Assembly: GCA_020850455.1 (NCBI GenBank)
Contig: JADZEQ010000001.1
Coordinates: forward strand, 186,001-250,000
Direction: 5' to 3'
DNA from: Sphingomonadaceae bacterium
GTDB lineage: Bacteria; Pseudomonadota; Alphaproteobacteria; Sphingomonadales; Sphingomonadaceae
Length of the DNA: 64,000 bases
The notes under the pieces: generated by a model
Databases searched by the model: none
What the model was told of the DNA's origin: nothing
Seen by the model: only the letters and a program-made list of their open reading frames with translations
Made by a program: the position numbers and the translations under genes
Shown: positions 45,798 through 54,433 of the stretch, in pieces
Position numbering within the stretch: position 1 is the first letter of the stretch
Layout of the letters: each line of letters begins with the position of its first letter

Positions 45798-47402
45798 TTA
45801 GGCGACGTCGCGCTGCTCGGTCGGGAAAAGCGACGCGGGCAAAAGTGCAGCGAGCGCCGCATCCCCCTCTGCCGCCAGTGTCAGACGCGACAAGGCATCG
45901 ACGATCAGGGTTTCAAGGTCGGGCGAGGTGCCGAACAGGAATAGATGCTGCGCCAGACTTTCGAGCCATGCGTTAAAGGCTTCGGCATCGGCAGCGGCAA
46001 TTGGTGTCGCAGCCGGCAATTCGGCAACCACTTGTTTCCATGCGGAAACTTCGGCTGCAAACTCACCAAGGCTCGACGGGCTGGCAAGGTCGAGCATCGA
46101 ATCGGCAACCGCGCTGATCGTCGCCGCAGCCCATGGAAAACCGGTTTCGCCATGCGCGCGCAGCCGTGGCAGCGGGCCCGGCGCAATCAGCCATGCCGCC
46201 TGTTGTAGGGGGGAAAGCTGGGTTGCGGGCGCGGCGGACAGCGGTTCCGACCATGGCTCTGCCACGGCAAAGCCCCCAATCGGCGGGTATTCCGCATGGT
46301 CAGCGGCGGCATAGTCATCGGCGGCATCATCTTCGCCAGCATCGCTGATCGCCGACGGCATCGACCAATCCACATCATCGACCACTTGCTGATCGGATGT
46401 AGCGGCCACGTCGTGCGCATCAGGGTCCATATCGGGCGCCGCCGTTGCGTCCGTTACCGTCGCATCCGTCGTCGCACCCGCAACCGGCGCATCCGCCGCC
46501 GATTCACCGTCCATCGCCCAGATGATGCGGTCGCGTCCGGCGGCAAAGGCGTCGGGTTCGCCCGCCACATCGGCCGGGGCATATGCTGTTGTCGGAATAT
46601 AGGGCGCGTCCGGCACCGCATCTGTCGCCGTCGCATCCTCCAAATTGGACCCAAGTTTAGACCACGCATCGGCCACATCATCCGTAGCAGGCGCTTCAAC
46701 CTGCCAGTCATCGAGGCTGGTAAAGCCGGGGGCTATTTCCTCTGCGGCGTATGCACTATCGGCACCATCGTCGCTATCGGCATTGTCCGCATCGGCACCA
46801 TCCGCCGCCCAGTCGGCAGCATCCGGTGTGTCAAGTGACATGTCGAGTGGCGTGTCGAGCGGCGTTTCGAGCGTCGGGGCAACTTCCGCATCTGCTGTCG
46901 CTTCCTCGGCGCGCGTCCATTCTTCTTCTGCTGTCGCAAAATCATCCGCATCGGTTTCCCATGCGTCCCGATCGCCCGCTGGCCATGTGTCGCTGGCATC
47001 ATCGATGCCCATATCAAAATCGTCGGCAACTGCTTCGGCAGCGGGCGCATCCATATCGACATCCATATCGATATCGGCAGTCGGCGCAGCGCGCAGCCGT
47101 GCCAGCCGCGACAGGCCAGCATCATCGGCATCGCCCGCTGCGGCTTGGTTATCGGCCAGCGTTATCGCCGCCGCCTTGGTTTCGGCGCGGCGCGCACGGA
47201 TGCTGCGGATGGCGCGCGGGGCAAAAATCACCGCACCAACCAACAGCAGCAGCAATGGCAGTCCCGCCATCAGCCATGTGCCCCAACCGGGGCCGGAACA
47301 GGGGGTGAGTGACCCGCAACGCTGGACGATGTCGAACCCCGCGCTCCCCGAAATGGCGAGTAGGATCAAACTATTGAGGGCACCCAAAATAATATAGCGC
47401 AT
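45798..47402 (-). CDS. Acidic Ala/Asp-rich membrane protein of unknown function
   Basis: This 534-aa protein has two N-terminal membrane helices (about residues 3-24 and 42-63, joined by a Cys-containing loop) and a short basic stretch (RSIRARRAETK). Some 330 residues of very acidic low-complexity sequence (Asp/Ala/Glu, e.g. ADIDMDVDMDAPAAEA) follow, then a helical domain (about 405-534). No family is recognised. It lies between cobS and cobT homologues on the same strand, 38 bases from cobT and 98 from cobS. That suggests it tethers or is a client of the CobS/CobT complex. Composition is skewed but codon use matches its neighbours. Confidence 0.7.
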   Translation of the reverse strand: MRYIILGALNSLILLAISGSAGFDIVQRCGSLTPCSGPGWGTWLMAGLPLLLLLVGAVIFAPRAIRSIRARRAETKAAAITLADNQAAAGDADDAGLSRLARLRAAPTADIDMDVDMDAPAAEAVADDFDMGIDDASDTWPAGDRDAWETDADDFATAEEEWTRAEEATADAEVAPTLETPLDTPLDMSLDTPDAADWAADGADADNADSDDGADSAYAAEEIAPGFTSLDDWQVEAPATDDVADAWSKLGSNLEDATATDAVPDAPYIPTTAYAPADVAGEPDAFAAGRDRIIWAMDGESAADAPVAGATTDATVTDATAAPDMDPDAHDVAATSDQQVVDDVDWSMPSAISDAGEDDAADDYAAADHAEYPPIGGFAVAEPWSEPLSAAPATQLSPLQQAAWLIAPGPLPRLRAHGETGFPWAAATISAVADSMLDLASPSSLGEFAAEVSAWKQVVAELPAATPIAAADAEAFNAWLESLAQHLFLFGTSPDLETLIVDALSRLTLAAEGDAALAALLPASLFPTEQRDVA

Positions 47403-47500
47403 GATGCAGCCTGTCCAAAGTCATGGCAGTTGACAGGCTGTGTGCCGAAAAATGCTTTACAATATGCTAACCAATGGGCGGTGCCGTTACGTCAGACGGC

Positions 47501-48511
47501 TCAACCTGCGGCGCGCCCGACAATGGATTCGGGCAAATCCTTGCCAAAGACGCGCTGATAATATTCGGCGACGAGCATCCGTTCCGCCTCATCACATTTG
47601 TTGAGGAAGGACAGGCGAAATGCAAAGCCGACATCCTTGAAAATTGAGGTATTCTGCGCCCAGCTGATCACCGTACGCGGGCTCATCACCGTCGAAATAT
47701 CCCCGCCGATGAAACCGGCGCGCGTCAGTTCGGCGACCTTGACCATATTGTCGATCAGCGCCCGGCCCGCATCATCCGCATAATCGGGCGATTTGGCGAG
47801 GACGATCGCCGCTTCGGTCGCGGCGGGCAGATAATTGAGCGTGACGACCAGATTCCAGCGGTCCATCTGTCCCTGGTTGATCTGCTGCGTGCCATGGTAG
47901 AGGCCGGTGGTATCGCCCAGACCGACCGTATTGGCCGTCGAAAACAGGCGGAACCACGGGTTGGCGCGGATGACGCGATTCTGGTCGAGCAAGGTCAATT
48001 TGCCATCGGCTTCGAGCACGCGCTGGATGACGAACATGACATCGGGGCGCCCGGCATCATATTCATCGAACACCAATGCGGTCGGCGTCTGCAAGGCCCA
48101 GGGCAACAGCCCTTCCTTAAACTCGGTCACCTGCTTGCCATCGCGCAGGACAATCGCGTCACGCCCGACGAGGTCGATGCGCGAGACATGGCTGTCGAGG
48201 TTGATGCGGATGCACGGCCAATTGAGCCGCGCCGCCACCTGTTCGATATGCGTCGATTTGCCGGTGCCGTGATAACCCTGCACCATCACCCGGCGGTTAA
48301 AGGCAAACCCGGCGAGGATGGCGAGCGTCGTATCCGGGTCGAACACATAGGCGCCGTCCAAGTCGGGGACGCGTTCATCCGCCTCAGAAAAGGCGGGGAC
48401 ATCCATGTCCACGTCAATGCCGAACAATTCGCGCACGCTGACCGTGCGGTCGGGCGCATCGAGCAAGGTCGATGTGCGGCTGGCGGGCTGGATGTTGGGC
48501 AAATCAGACAT
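47501..48511 (-). CDS. cobS: CobS-type AAA+ ATPase (cobaltochelatase subunit homologue)
   Basis: This 336-aa MoxR-class AAA+ protein has Walker [23 protein letters not shown], Walker [24 protein letters not shown], sensor [30 protein letters not shown] and the arginine-finger region. CobS assembles with CobT into a hexameric motor that powers metal insertion by CobN. Start ATG 48511 (MSDLPNIQP) was chosen; the frame continues upstream through the TetR operator but has no homology there. It is divergent from the TetR operon across 124 bases. Confidence 0.92.
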   Translation of the reverse strand: MSDLPNIQPASRTSTLLDAPDRTVSVRELFGIDVDMDVPAFSEADERVPDLDGAYVFDPDTTLAILAGFAFNRRVMVQGYHGTGKSTHIEQVAARLNWPCIRINLDSHVSRIDLVGRDAIVLRDGKQVTEFKEGLLPWALQTPTALVFDEYDAGRPDVMFVIQRVLEADGKLTLLDQNRVIRANPWFRLFSTANTVGLGDTTGLYHGTQQINQGQMDRWNLVVTLNYLPAATEAAIVLAKSPDYADDAGRALIDNMVKVAELTRAGFIGGDISTVMSPRTVISWAQNTSIFKDVGFAFRLSFLNKCDEAERMLVAEYYQRVFGKDLPESIVGRAAG

Positions 48512-48607
48512 GGTGCAATCTTTGTCTATGTGGGGGACGCCGCGCCATGCGGCACGCGCCACCATTTTGCAAGCCGTCTGGGTAATATGGCGCGCGGATA
48601 TTGCCAT

Positions 48608-48627
48608 CATACCGACTGGTTGGTATG
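48608..48627. promoter_or_regulatory. Probable TetR operator
   Basis: CATACCGACTGGTTGGTATG is a 20-bp imperfect palindrome (8 of 10 pairs symmetric), ending 8 bases before the TetR-family gene. The ACCNACNGGTNGGT form is typical of TetR/AcrR operators, so the regulator probably represses its own operon. Confidence 0.7.
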
Positions 48628-48635
48628 TATCAGCC

Positions 48636-49319
48636 ATGCCGCCGAGTCGTTCCGCCCCCACCGCCCCATCGCGTCGCGCCCCACGCGGCAGCGCCCGCGC
48701 GGCGATTATTGCATCGGCGCATCAAATGGTGCGCCAACGCGGCTATGCGGCCACGTCGGTGGAGGATATTTGCGCCGACGCAGGCGTGACCAAGGGCGCC
48801 TTTTTCCACCATTTCGCGTCCAAGGAAGCGCTAGCGGTCGCGGCGGCGGATGCGTGGACCGATGTGGCGGCGGTGCGCATCTTCACCCTGCCCGACTGGG
48901 TGCGCCTGTCCGACCCGCTCCAGCGCCTCATCGCGCATGTCGATTTCCGTCTGTCGATGATGGAGGGGGCGGCCGCCGATTTCACCTGTTTCGTCGGCAC
49001 GATGGTGCAAGAAGCCTATGCGACGAGCGAGGCGATCCGCACCGCCTGCGATGCCAGTATTTCGGCCTATTGCGCGCGATTGGCGGAGGATATTGCCGCC
49101 GCCATCGACGCGCACCCGCCGCGCATCCCCATCGAGCCATTGGCGCTTGCCCACCATATTCAGGCGGTGCTGCAAGGTGCCTTCATCCTCGCCAAAACCA
49201 AGGGTGAACCAAGCGCCGCGCGCGAAAGCGTCCAGCATCTGCAAACATATATTGCCCTGTTGTTCGGGAGAGGAGAGACAAATGAGCAAGATGATTTTCG
49301 TCAACCTGCCGGTCACTGA
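48636..49319 (+). CDS. TetR/AcrR family transcriptional regulator
   Basis: This 227-aa regulator has a basic Ser/Pro/Arg N-terminus and a TetR helix-turn-helix: [53 protein letters not shown] (about residues 25-75). The ligand-binding domain carries [24 protein letters not shown]. It is the first gene of an operon of detoxification-type proteins and overlaps the next gene by 38 bases. An adjacent palindrome suggests autorepression relieved by a small molecule that the operon handles. Confidence 0.93.
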   Translation: MPPSRSAPTAPSRRAPRGSARAAIIASAHQMVRQRGYAATSVEDICADAGVTKGAFFHHFASKEALAVAAADAWTDVAAVRIFTLPDWVRLSDPLQRLIAHVDFRLSMMEGAAADFTCFVGTMVQEAYATSEAIRTACDASISAYCARLAEDIAAAIDAHPPRIPIEPLALAHHIQAVLQGAFILAKTKGEPSAARESVQHLQTYIALLFGRGETNEQDDFRQPAGH

Positions 49320-49689
49320 CCTGCCACGTGCCGAGCATTTTTATACCGCTCTCGGCTTCACCAAAAACCCCGACTTCAGCGACGATAGCGGGGCATGTAT
49401 GGTGTGGAGCGAAGCGATATATGTGATGCTGCTGACCCACGCCAAATGGCAGGGTTTTACCACCCGCCCCATCGCACCCGCCGGGTCGAGCGAAGTGTCA
49501 CTCGCTCTCGCCGTCGATAGCCGCGCCGATGTCGATGCGCTGGTCGCGGCGGGCGCGGCAGCGGGCGGCAGCGCCGACGCCAACCCACCCGAAGACCATG
49601 GCTTTATGTACCAGCGCACCATCGCCGACCCCGACGGGCATATCTGGGAACCATTTTGGATGGACATGGCCGCACAGCAAACGGCCTGA
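49282..49689 (+). CDS. VOC family (glyoxalase-like) protein
   Basis: This 135-aa protein has the vicinal-oxygen-chelate pattern: [43 protein letters not shown] and IADPDGHIWEPFWMDM (metal-ligand Glu). It is close to the extradiol dioxygenase-like VOC group. It may bind or modify an electrophilic or antibiotic substrate. ATG 49282 follows GAGGAGAGAC and starts inside the TetR gene, so translation is coupled. Confidence 0.87.
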   Translation: MSKMIFVNLPVTDLPRAEHFYTALGFTKNPDFSDDSGACMVWSEAIYVMLLTHAKWQGFTTRPIAPAGSSEVSLALAVDSRADVDALVAAGAAAGGSADANPPEDHGFMYQRTIADPDGHIWEPFWMDMAAQQTA

Positions 49690-49712
49690 GAATGAAAGAG
49701 AGGAGAGCGGAT

Positions 49713-50462
49713 ATGACCTATATCGACGGGTTCTTAACCCCGGTGCCCAGCGCCAAGCGCGATGCCTATCGCGCCCATGCCCTACGCGGTGCCGAATTAT
49801 TCCGGGGGCTGGGCGCAGTGCGCATGGTCGAATGTTGGGGGGATGATGTCCCCCAAGGCAAGTTGACCGACATGCAGCGCGCGGTCGCCGCCACCGCCGA
49901 CGAAGCGGTGGTATTTTCGTGGATCGCCTATCCCGACAAGGCAACCCGCGACCAAGCCAACCAAAAATTGATGAGCGGCGATGCCGATGTGATGGCGGCG
50001 CTCGGCGATATACCGTTTGACGGTAAAAGGATGGTATTTTCAGGCTTTAGCCAGCTATTGAACATCGGCGATCCCAGCAGCATCGGTTATCTGGATGGCT
50101 ATGTCATCCCGGTGCCGCAGGCCAAACATCCGACCTATTGCGCATTGGCTCGGGTCGTTGACCCCATCTTCATCGAACATGGCGCGACATGGGCGGTCGA
50201 AAATTGGGGCGACGACATGATGCACGGCGAACATACCGATTTCTATCGCGCGGTGGCAGCCGAAGATGGCGAAAATATCGTCTTCTCCTGGGTTGCTTGG
50301 CCCGACAAGGCGACCCGCGATGCGGGCAATGCCAAAATATTTGCTGACCCGCGTTTTGACCCCGGCGCACCCGCCGGACAGCCGGGCAGTATGGAAGTGC
50401 CCTTTGACGGCAAAAGGATGATCATGGGTGGCTTTACCCCCATCATCGACGTGCAATTTTAA
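49713..50462 (+). CDS. Tandem DUF1428 protein (two fused copies)
   Basis: This 249-aa protein is built from two copies of the roughly 120-aa DUF1428 domain. Copy 1 has MTYIDGFLTPVPSAKRDAY, VECWGDDVPQGK, FSWIAYPDKATRD and PFDGKRMVFSGF. Copy 2 has GYLDGYVIPVPQAKHPTY, VENWGDDMMHGEHTD, FSWVAWPDKATRD and PFDGKRMIMGGF. Single-domain DUF1428 proteins have a ferredoxin-like fold and unknown function. ATG 49713 follows GAGGAGAGCGG. It is the third gene of the TetR-led operon. Confidence 0.88.
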   Translation: MTYIDGFLTPVPSAKRDAYRAHALRGAELFRGLGAVRMVECWGDDVPQGKLTDMQRAVAATADEAVVFSWIAYPDKATRDQANQKLMSGDADVMAALGDIPFDGKRMVFSGFSQLLNIGDPSSIGYLDGYVIPVPQAKHPTYCALARVVDPIFIEHGATWAVENWGDDMMHGEHTDFYRAVAAEDGENIVFSWVAWPDKATRDAGNAKIFADPRFDPGAPAGQPGSMEVPFDGKRMIMGGFTPIIDVQF

Positions 50463-50519
50463 CCCCATAAAGCGCCCATCGACGCATCGGCCGTGGGCGC
50501 ATTGCAAAGGAATATGCGC

Positions 50520-51005
50520 ATGACCAGCAAGCCAACGCTCTGTTTCTGGTTTTCATCGGGGGCGGATGAAGCCGCCACCTTTTACGCCGCCACTTTCCCT
50601 GACAGCGCGGTCAAAAACATCCACCGCGCGCCCGCCGATTTTCCCAATGGCAAAAAGGGTGATGTGCTGTCGGTGGAGTTTAGCGTGATGGGGCTCGATT
50701 GCGTCGGCCTCAACGGTGGGCCAGCTTTCACGCATAGCGAGGCATTTTCGCTGCAGATTTTCACCGACACACAGGAAGAAACCGACAAATATTGGCATGC
50801 CATCACCCAAAATGGCGGCAGTGAGGGGCGCTGCGGCTGGTGCAAGGACCGCTGGGGTCTGTCGTGGCAGATCATCCCGCGCGCGCTGACCCGCGCCATG
50901 CGCCAAGGCGGGGCAGGTGCCGGCCGCGCGATGGCGGCGATGCAAAAAATGAACAAAATCGACATTGCCACCATCGAAGCAGCGGCAAGGGGAGACGGGG
51001 CATGA
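50520..51005 (+). CDS. PhnB-like VOC family protein
   Basis: This 161-aa protein begins KPTLCFWFSSGADEAATFYAATFPDS and has VEFSVMGLDCVGLNGGPAFTHSEAFSLQIFTDTQEETDKYW. It ends with the family hallmark GRCGWCKDRWGLSWQIIPRAL. This is the PhnB/'3-demethylubiquinone-9 3-methyltransferase domain' VOC group, which despite its name has no shown methyltransferase activity. ATG 50520 lies 8 bases after AAGGA. It is coupled to the GST gene by ATGA. Confidence 0.9.
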   Translation: MTSKPTLCFWFSSGADEAATFYAATFPDSAVKNIHRAPADFPNGKKGDVLSVEFSVMGLDCVGLNGGPAFTHSEAFSLQIFTDTQEETDKYWHAITQNGGSEGRCGWCKDRWGLSWQIIPRALTRAMRQGGAGAGRAMAAMQKMNKIDIATIEAAARGDGA

Positions 51006-51667
51006 CCATCGATTATTTCGGCCATCCCCTGTCCTCTTACACTTGGAAGGGGGAGATTGCGCTGATCGAAAAGCGCGCCGATTATCGATTTTGTTCGATT
51101 GATGGCGATGCGAACGCCGAAAATGTCGCGGCGCTTCAGGCCATTTCCCCGCTCGGCAAATTTCCGGCGCTGCGCCATGGCACGGTGCAGCATTTTGAAT
51201 CGTCGATCCTCATCGAATATGTTGACCGGCTTTACCCCGATGCCCCCGCGCTAATCCCCGCTGACGCGGCGGCGGCGCTCCGCGTCCGCTTGCTCGACCG
51301 TGTCTATGACAATTATGTGATGGCCCCGGTGCAGGCGATTGTTGCCGAACACCTCCCCTTCCTCACCCCCGAGCCCGATGCGGCGCGCATCGAACGTTCG
51401 CGTGCTATGCTGCGCAGCATCTATGGCTGGCTGGAACAGCAAATTGCCGCCGATGGCTGGAGCGGCGGGGCGGATTTCAGCCTTGCCGATTGCGCCGCGG
51501 CCCCGGCGCTATTTTACGCCGATTGGGTCGAGCCGTTACCCGACAGCGCGCCGAAATTACGCGCCCTGCGTGCGCGGTTGCTTGCGCGCGCGTCGGTCGC
51601 CCATGTCGTCGAACAGGCGCGGCCCTATCGCCACCTATTCCCCTTGGGCGCGCCCGACCGCGATTGA
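51002..51667 (+). CDS. Glutathione S-transferase family protein
   Basis: This 221-aa protein has an N-terminal thioredoxin fold (IDYFGHPLSSYTWKGEIALIEK, SPLGKFPALRHG with cis-Pro, FESSILIEYVDRLYP binding the glutathione gamma-glutamyl group). An all-helical C-terminal domain has GGADFSLADCAAAPALFYADW. It probably conjugates or reduces an electrophile using glutathione. Its ATG overlaps the previous stop. In this operon it is the most evident detoxification enzyme. Confidence 0.92.
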   Translation: MTIDYFGHPLSSYTWKGEIALIEKRADYRFCSIDGDANAENVAALQAISPLGKFPALRHGTVQHFESSILIEYVDRLYPDAPALIPADAAAALRVRLLDRVYDNYVMAPVQAIVAEHLPFLTPEPDAARIERSRAMLRSIYGWLEQQIAADGWSGGADFSLADCAAAPALFYADWVEPLPDSAPKLRALRARLLARASVAHVVEQARPYRHLFPLGAPDRD

Positions 51668-51686
51668 TCCAGCGAAAGGAAAATAT

Positions 51687-52148
51687 ATGACCAGCAACGA
51701 CACACAAGAACTCAGCGTCGAAATCTACATCGATGCGCCCACCGACCATGTCTGGACGCTGATGACCGAACATCAGGAAAAATGGTGGTGCCCCAAGCCA
51801 TGGCGGGTAGAGGTGGTGGAACAGGATTGGCGCGCCGGTGGGCGGGCGGCAATGACCATGTTCGGTCCCAATGGCGAAACCAACCCGATTGAGGGCATTT
51901 TTCTGGAGGTGATAGCCGGTCGCCGTTTCGTCACCACCGACGCGATCACCGCCGATATGCAGCCTGCTGGCCCCTTCATGATCGGCATTTGGGAAATCAC
52001 GCCCGAGGGGGCGGGCACCCGTTATCGCGCATCGGCGCGCCATTGGGATGCGGCGGCACGCGAACGGCACCGCGAAATGGGATTTGAAGCGGGGTGGATG
52101 GCTTGCGCCGAGCAACTCAAGGCCTTGGCCGAAGGGGGACAGGCATGA
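51687..52148 (+). CDS. SRPBCC (AHSA1-like) domain protein
   Basis: This 153-aa protein of the START/Bet v1 fold shows ELSVEIYIDAPTDHVWTLMTEHQEKWWCPKPWRVEVVEQDWRAGGRAAM, IEGIFLEVIAGRRFVTTDA, IWEITPEGAGTRYRASARHW and HREMGFEAGWMACAEQLKAL. This is the AHSA1 (activator of Hsp90 homologue 1-like) group, a hydrophobic-cavity ligand binder. ATG 51687 follows AAAGGAAAATAT; the same style of leader recurs in this operon. It is coupled to the last gene by ATGA. Confidence 0.88.
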   Translation: MTSNDTQELSVEIYIDAPTDHVWTLMTEHQEKWWCPKPWRVEVVEQDWRAGGRAAMTMFGPNGETNPIEGIFLEVIAGRRFVTTDAITADMQPAGPFMIGIWEITPEGAGTRYRASARHWDAAARERHREMGFEAGWMACAEQLKALAEGGQA

Positions 52149-52357
52149 CCGCCCCCGCCGTCAAAGGCCCGGCATCCTATTTCCCGTCGATCGAGAAAAA
52201 ATATGGCCGCCCGATTGCCGAATGGCAGGCATTGGTGATCGCGGCACTGCCCGCCAAACATATGGCATTGGTCGCCATGCTCAAGGCCGAACATGGCATG
52301 GGCCATGGGCATGCCAATGCGATTGTGGCCCATTGTCTGGCCGACAAACAGGGTTGA
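52145..52357 (+). CDS. DUF4287 small protein
   Basis: This 70-aa protein reads GPASYFPSIEKKYGRPIAEWQALV and KHMALVAMLKAEHGMGHGHANAIVAH, the pattern of DUF4287 (often fused to DUF5655 in other bacteria). It is predicted to be a small helical, DNA- or ligand-binding-like domain of unknown function. It is the last gene of the TetR operon, ATGA-coupled to the SRPBCC gene, and its stop codon forms part of a large hairpin shared with the convergent peptidase gene. Confidence 0.84.
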   Translation: MTAPAVKGPASYFPSIEKKYGRPIAEWQALVIAALPAKHMALVAMLKAEHGMGHGHANAIVAHCLADKQG

Positions 52358-52408
52358 TCAGCGGCGTGGTGGACGGGGCGGGACGCCCCCCCCCCACCAC
52401 CGGATCAA
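52354..52408. terminator. Large hairpin spanning both convergent stop codons
   Basis: TTGATC (52354-52359) pairs with GATCAA (52403-52408), GTGGTGG (52366-52372) with CCACCAC (52394-52400), and GGGGCG (52375-52380) with CGCCCC (52384-52389), leaving small bulges. The two outer arms contain the stop codons of the converging genes. A ten-C run is included. No T-run is present, so it would be a structural rather than a classical intrinsic terminator. Confidence 0.5.
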
Positions 52409-54330
52409 TGCGGCAAAAAGGCCGCAATCCGCGCCAGCATGTCGCGCCGTGCCTCGCTCGTCGTCAGACTATGGGCCAGCCCTTCATATTCAACCAGATT
52501 GACCTGCTTGCCCGCATCGGTCAGCGCGCGGCGCATCGTGCGGCCCTGTTCAATATCGACATTGGTGTCGAGCGTGCCGTGGAACATCAGCACCGGCGCG
52601 CGGATTTCCGCCGCGTGGCGCGCGGGCGACCCGGCATCGAGGTGCGGCCCTTGGCCGATAAAGTCGCGGCGCGCGCGACCATAAAGCCCGCGCCCTTCCT
52701 CTTGCCGTAACTGGTCGAGGTCGGTCACCGGGGCGATTGCGACAATCGCACGAAACAGGTCGGGCGCGATGACGCCCGATTGCAGCGCCGCGTAACCGCC
52801 ATAAGACCAGCCGACGATCGACAATTTGGCGGGGTCTGCCCCTTGGGCAACCAGCCAGCGCCCAGCATCGGTCACATCCCCCACCGCCGTGCGCCACGAT
52901 TGAAAGCCATTGTTCAAATACCAGGCATCGCCATAGCCGCTCGACCCGCGATAATTGGGTTGCAGCACCGCATATCCCTGGGCCGCGAAAAATTGCGGCA
53001 GCCAGTCAAAACCACCCTCATCGCGCGCAGATGGCCCGCCGTGCGGCATGACGATGGCGGGCAGCCCCGCCGCACTGTCATGCCCCGGCGGCAAGGTCAG
53101 ATAGCCGGGGATCATCGTGCCATCCGCGGCGGGATATTGGACGTCGCGCACATTGGCCAAGGTCACCCCTTCGAGCTGCGGGCGGATCGCCAGCAGCGGG
53201 CGCAACGACCGCGCAGCAGGTGTGAAGAGATAATAGCGCCCGGCGTCATTATCCGCCCCGGCATAAACAAGACGGACGCTGCCATCGGTCGATTCATCGA
53301 CCATGCCGACCGACCGGCCGCCGAGCGCGCGCGATAGCGAACGCACCATATTGGCGATCTGCTGGTCAAAATATTCATCCTGCCGCCGGTTCGTGGCGTA
53401 ACTCACCCCAACCACCCGGCGATAGGGGCCAGCCAGCAACATCGTATCGACATCCACCCCATCGCGCGCAAACAGGCTGGTCACCGTCCCGCTGCCGTCA
53501 AGCGGCATGGCGGCGACCGTTTCAAATCCATTGACCTTTAGATAGCCCAGCACGCGGTTGTTGGCGGCATCGACCACAGACGGGCGAAAACCATCATCGG
53601 TCGCGCTATTATTGATCGACAGCGGGTGCCATTGGTCACCATCCCCGCTGCGATAATAATATCGGTCGGTGCCGCTCGCCGATGCATCCGCCACAATCGC
53701 GGTGGACAGCATGATGCGCACATCGCCATGCCCGTCGGTCAGATAGCCCGAAATGCCGGTTGCCGCGCGGGTGCGCAGCACGGTCCCTTCTTCGCGGTCA
53801 TTGGCGACGTTGACACGCACCAAATTGCCCGCCGGGTTGAGGATGAGGACATGTTCGGGGTCATCGGGCAGCCAATCGACCAAATCGCCGCCGTTCGTCG
53901 GCCGTTCGCGGTCGGTCGACAGCGGAATGACATTACCCCCCGCCGCGTCGAGCGCGATCAGGCGGCTGAAACCATATACAGACGCCCCCACGCCCTGCCG
54001 CCCGCTGATCAGGCAGATGATCCGTGCCTCCGTCTTGAAGCGGCACCAGTTGAGCCGTTCCGGTGCCCCGCTGGCACGCAGGATGCGGCGTGGCTGTGCC
54101 CCCTCCCCCGTGCCGACGACGAACAAATCATTGCCAAGACCGGTGCTGGGGCTGAGGAAGGCAATCTGGCTACCATTGGGGGAGAGGGCGATGTCTTGCA
54201 CCGCCGCCATCGCGCCAAATCGCGCCGCATTGGCCGTAATATTGGCGTCACCCGTTGTCTGTGCAAATATTGTTGCAGGAAATGCCAAAGAAATACAAAT
54301 GCATGACCGGATGACGTTACGCAAACGCAT
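52405..54330 (-). CDS. Secreted S9 family prolyl oligopeptidase
   Basis: This 641-aa serine peptidase has a signal peptide (IRSCICISLAFPATIFAQ), a beta-propeller-like N-terminal region (about 25-370) and a C-terminal alpha/beta hydrolase domain. The nucleophile motif is IVGWSYGGYAALQ, the oxyanion region PAIVMPHGGPSARDEGGFDWLPQFFAAQGYAVLQPNYRGSSGYG, the acid is in FHGTLDTNVDI and the His in YEGLAHSL. It is likely an acylaminoacyl- or dipeptidyl-peptidase for periplasmic peptide use. ATG 54330 was selected; the frame runs on upstream without homology. Confidence 0.93.
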   Translation of the reverse strand: MRLRNVIRSCICISLAFPATIFAQTTGDANITANAARFGAMAAVQDIALSPNGSQIAFLSPSTGLGNDLFVVGTGEGAQPRRILRASGAPERLNWCRFKTEARIICLISGRQGVGASVYGFSRLIALDAAGGNVIPLSTDRERPTNGGDLVDWLPDDPEHVLILNPAGNLVRVNVANDREEGTVLRTRAATGISGYLTDGHGDVRIMLSTAIVADASASGTDRYYYRSGDGDQWHPLSINNSATDDGFRPSVVDAANNRVLGYLKVNGFETVAAMPLDGSGTVTSLFARDGVDVDTMLLAGPYRRVVGVSYATNRRQDEYFDQQIANMVRSLSRALGGRSVGMVDESTDGSVRLVYAGADNDAGRYYLFTPAARSLRPLLAIRPQLEGVTLANVRDVQYPAADGTMIPGYLTLPPGHDSAAGLPAIVMPHGGPSARDEGGFDWLPQFFAAQGYAVLQPNYRGSSGYGDAWYLNNGFQSWRTAVGDVTDAGRWLVAQGADPAKLSIVGWSYGGYAALQSGVIAPDLFRAIVAIAPVTDLDQLRQEEGRGLYGRARRDFIGQGPHLDAGSPARHAAEIRAPVLMFHGTLDTNVDIEQGRTMRRALTDAGKQVNLVEYEGLAHSLTTSEARRDMLARIAAFLPH

Positions 54331-54433
54331 TGTCCAACCCCCCAATAATCCCCAAAAGCCGTCGCTGCGCATAACATTGGTGCGCAGCCAAGGTAAATAA
54401 TGATTATCGCCGCCGCGCCATGGGCAATATGCA

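Noticed and set aside
47894-49207. 437-aa plus-strand frame across cobS and the TetR gene
   Set aside because: It crosses two well-supported genes in wrong frames and the promoter region between them.
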